A stretch of 6,775 bases of DNA from an uncultured Clostridia bacterium. GTDB taxonomy: Bacteria > Bacillota > Clostridia > Oscillospirales > Ruminococcaceae. Numbering within the stretch: the stretch's first letter is position 1; each line of letters starts with the position of its first letter. A program made the translations under genes and the position numbers. Positions 5,391 to 6,775 of the stretch are shown piece by piece. The stretch covers positions 1-6,775 of the forward strand of contig CALBGD010000113.1 of NCBI GenBank assembly GCA_937893735.1, read 5' to 3'. Under the pieces are notes generated by a model. That model was not told the origin of the DNA, did not search any database, and was given only the letters and a program-made list of their open reading frames with translations.

Positions 5391-5639
5391 ATGGAGCGCA
5401 GTCTTGACGAAATCAAGCCGGGGGAATCCGCAGTTGTCACGTCCTTACAGGCGCACGGCAGCATGCGCAGGCGGCTTTTAGATATAGGTCTTGTGGAGGG
5501 TACCCGGGTGGAATGCGTGGGCAGAAGCCCTCTCGGCGATCCGGCGGCGTACCTCATACGCGGCGCGGTCATCGCCATACGCTCGGCGGACAGCCGGGAC
5601 GTTCTTGTGGGGGAGGGCTCCGATGGGACTTACCTCTGA
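5391..5639 (+). CDS. feoA: FeoA, ferrous iron transport protein A
   Basis: FeoA is a small cytoplasmic protein with an SH3-like fold that supports Fe2+ uptake by FeoB. Its exact role (complex assembly or GTPase modulation) is unsettled in the literature. The product is 82 residues, typical for the family. The whole length matches the FeoA domain. It opens with 'SLDEIKPGESAVV' (4-16), continues with 'MRRRLLDIGLVEGTRVECVG' (25-44) and 'SPLGDPAAYLIRG' (46-58), and ends with a beta-strand segment 'AIRSADSRDVLV' (62-73). 'R-LLDIGL--GT-V' and 'PLGDP' are the family signatures. The end of the gene overlaps feoB by 17 bases, so the two are surely co-translated. The promoter just upstream probably serves both. 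Confidence 0.93.
   Translation: MERSLDEIKPGESAVVTSLQAHGSMRRRLLDIGLVEGTRVECVGRSPLGDPAAYLIRGAVIAIRSADSRDVLVGEGSDGTYL
5612..5616 (+). promoter_or_regulatory. Ribosome binding site of feoB inside feoA
   Basis: GGAGG within the end of feoA lies 6 bases before the ATG at 5623, ideal spacing. It supports the start that overlaps feoA by 17 bases. Confidence 0.8.
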
Positions 5640-6775
5640 ATCCACGGGATTTGCGGCGGCGTTATGCCCGGAAATAAAGCGCCGCGAGCCGGACGACCGC
5701 ATAATCGCCATCGCCGGGAATCCGAATGTCGGCAAAAGCACGATATTCAACGCCCTAACCGGAATGCGCCAGCACACCGGAAACTGGCCGGGGAAGACCG
5801 TTTCGGCGGCGCAGGGCTTCTGCCGGACGGAGCACTACAACTGCGTCCTCGCGGATATCCCGGGTACTTATTCGCTGCTGGCGCACTCCGCCGAGGAGGA
5901 AGCCGCCCGCGACCTGCTGTGCTTCGGCGGGATAGACGCGGCGGTGGTGGTCTGCGACGCGACCTGCCTCCAGCGGAGCCTGAACCTTGTATTGCAGGTG
6001 ATGGAGCTCTGCCCGAAAACGCTGGTCTGCGTGAATCTCTGCGATGAGGCGAAGCGGCGGGGCATAGCCCTCGACCTTGAACAGCTCCGGGAGAATCTGG
6101 GAGTGCCGGTGGTGGGGACTGCGGCGCACAACAAAAGGACCCTCCGGGCGCTGACCGCCGCAGTGGACAGAATGCTCGCTGACGACCCGCCGGAAAACCG
6201 CCGCCGTCTGCGCTATATCCGCCCGGTGGAGGAATCCATTCAGCGGGTGGAGCCGCTCCTGCGGGGGCGCTTCGGGAACCAGCCGGATATGCGGTGGCTC
6301 GCCCTGCGGCTCATCGAGGGGGACGAAAAGCTCGCTGAAAAGGCGGGGGAGCTCCTGAAAACAGACCTGCGCGGCGACCCGGAAATCTCGGAGGCGGTGG
6401 AATCCGCGCGAATGCGCCTTGCGGAGAGCGACATCACGCTGGATATCCTGCGGGACAGAATAGTTTCCTGCATAACCCTGAACGCCGAGGAAGCCGCAGA
6501 CGGCGCAGTTTCCGAGTGTCCCGGCTGCCGGAGCGCCGACCGCCGCGCCGACCGTATCCTCACGGGAAAGGCGCTGGGATTCCCGCTGATGATACTGCTT
6601 CTGCTGGTGGTTTTCTGGCTGACGGTGAGCGGCGCGAATTATCCGTCGCAGCTTCTTTCGGCGGGGCTTGGGTGGCTCGGGGAGCGGCTCGGGGAGCTCC
6701 TTGGCTTTGCGCCGGAATGGGTGCGCGGGCTGTTGGTGGACGGAGCCTACCGCACTCTTTCCTGGGTAGTGGCGG
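5623..6775 (+). CDS. feoB: FeoB, ferrous iron transporter, N-terminal part (runs off the window)
   Basis: FeoB is the inner-membrane Fe2+ permease with an N-terminal cytosolic G-protein domain. The window shows 384 residues without a stop. G1/P-loop is 'GNPNVGKST' (32-40). The switch region is 'TGNWPGKTV' (52-60), with T59 as the likely G2 threonine. G3 is 'DIPGTYSL' (78-85), and G4 is N138-L-C-D141 followed by EA. The G5 region near 165-168 reads GTAA and departs from the usual SA. Residues about 190-285 form the helical GDI-like linker domain. The first membrane segment is about 320-336, followed by 'SGANYPSQLLSAG' (336-348) and 'LLVDGAYRTLSWVV' (370-383). This places it in the Clostridial FeoB type rather than the E. 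coli type. A CPGC motif at 299-302 sits in the cytosolic linker. The remaining helices and Gate domains lie beyond the window. Confidence 0.95.
   Translation, partial: MGLTSESTGFAAALCPEIKRREPDDRIIAIAGNPNVGKSTIFNALTGMRQHTGNWPGKTVSAAQGFCRTEHYNCVLADIPGTYSLLAHSAEEEAARDLLCFGGIDAAVVVCDATCLQRSLNLVLQVMELCPKTLVCVNLCDEAKRRGIALDLEQLRENLGVPVVGTAAHNKRTLRALTAAVDRMLADDPPENRRRLRYIRPVEESIQRVEPLLRGRFGNQPDMRWLALRLIEGDEKLAEKAGELLKTDLRGDPEISEAVESARMRLAESDITLDILRDRIVSCITLNAEEAADGAVSECPGCRSADRRADRILTGKALGFPLMILLLLVVFWLTVSGANYPSQLLSAGLGWLGERLGELLGFAPEWVRGLLVDGAYRTLSWVVA

Overview
The window reads as ordinary chromosome from a fairly GC-rich member of the Clostridia, most likely a gut Ruminococcaceae/Oscillospirales-type Firmicute. 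This is inferred from family-level protein features only: the DUF1385–prmC pairing, a RecA with an acidic tail, a long Clostridial RecX, a Clostridial-type FeoB with a 'FWLTVSGANYPS' first membrane region, strong GGAGG ribosome sites and frequent ATA isoleucine codons. All genes lie on the + strand.

Positions 1-4858 look like one tightly packed housekeeping operon. It holds the 3' end of a DUF1385 (YqhQ-like) membrane protein, prmC (release-factor glutamine methyltransferase), recA, recX (RecA modulator), rimO (ribosomal protein S12 methylthiotransferase) and pgsA (phosphatidylglycerophosphate synthase). Adjacent genes overlap by 4 (DUF1385/prmC), 8 (recX/rimO) or 4 bases (rimO/pgsA), or are separated by 3 to 18 bases. 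Translational coupling is therefore likely. No promoter or SOS box is visible in front of recA, so recA probably depends on a promoter outside the window.

Positions 4858-5305 hold no credible gene. They form a 448-bp MITE-like repeat element with 69-bp terminal inverted repeats (64 of 69 positions match). The outermost 32 bases of each end form a ladder of AATTCGG-type heptamers. Inside the element is a second, 25-bp perfect inverted repeat pair whose arms are each strong hairpins, and a Rho-independent terminator-like hairpin that probably ends the pgsA operon. The element starts on the last base of the pgsA stop codon and ends 5 bases before the -35 region of the next operon.

Positions 5306-6775 hold a ferrous iron uptake operon. 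A promoter with a perfect TATAAT box is followed by feoA (small SH3-like protein) and, overlapping it by 17 bases, feoB (Fe2+ transporter). feoB has a complete GTPase domain and first membrane segment, then runs off the end of the window.

I see no previously undescribed protein system here. The items most worth a second look are the structured repeat element, its placement between the two operons, the GC palindrome inside the feo promoter spacer, and a CxxC motif in the FeoB linker.
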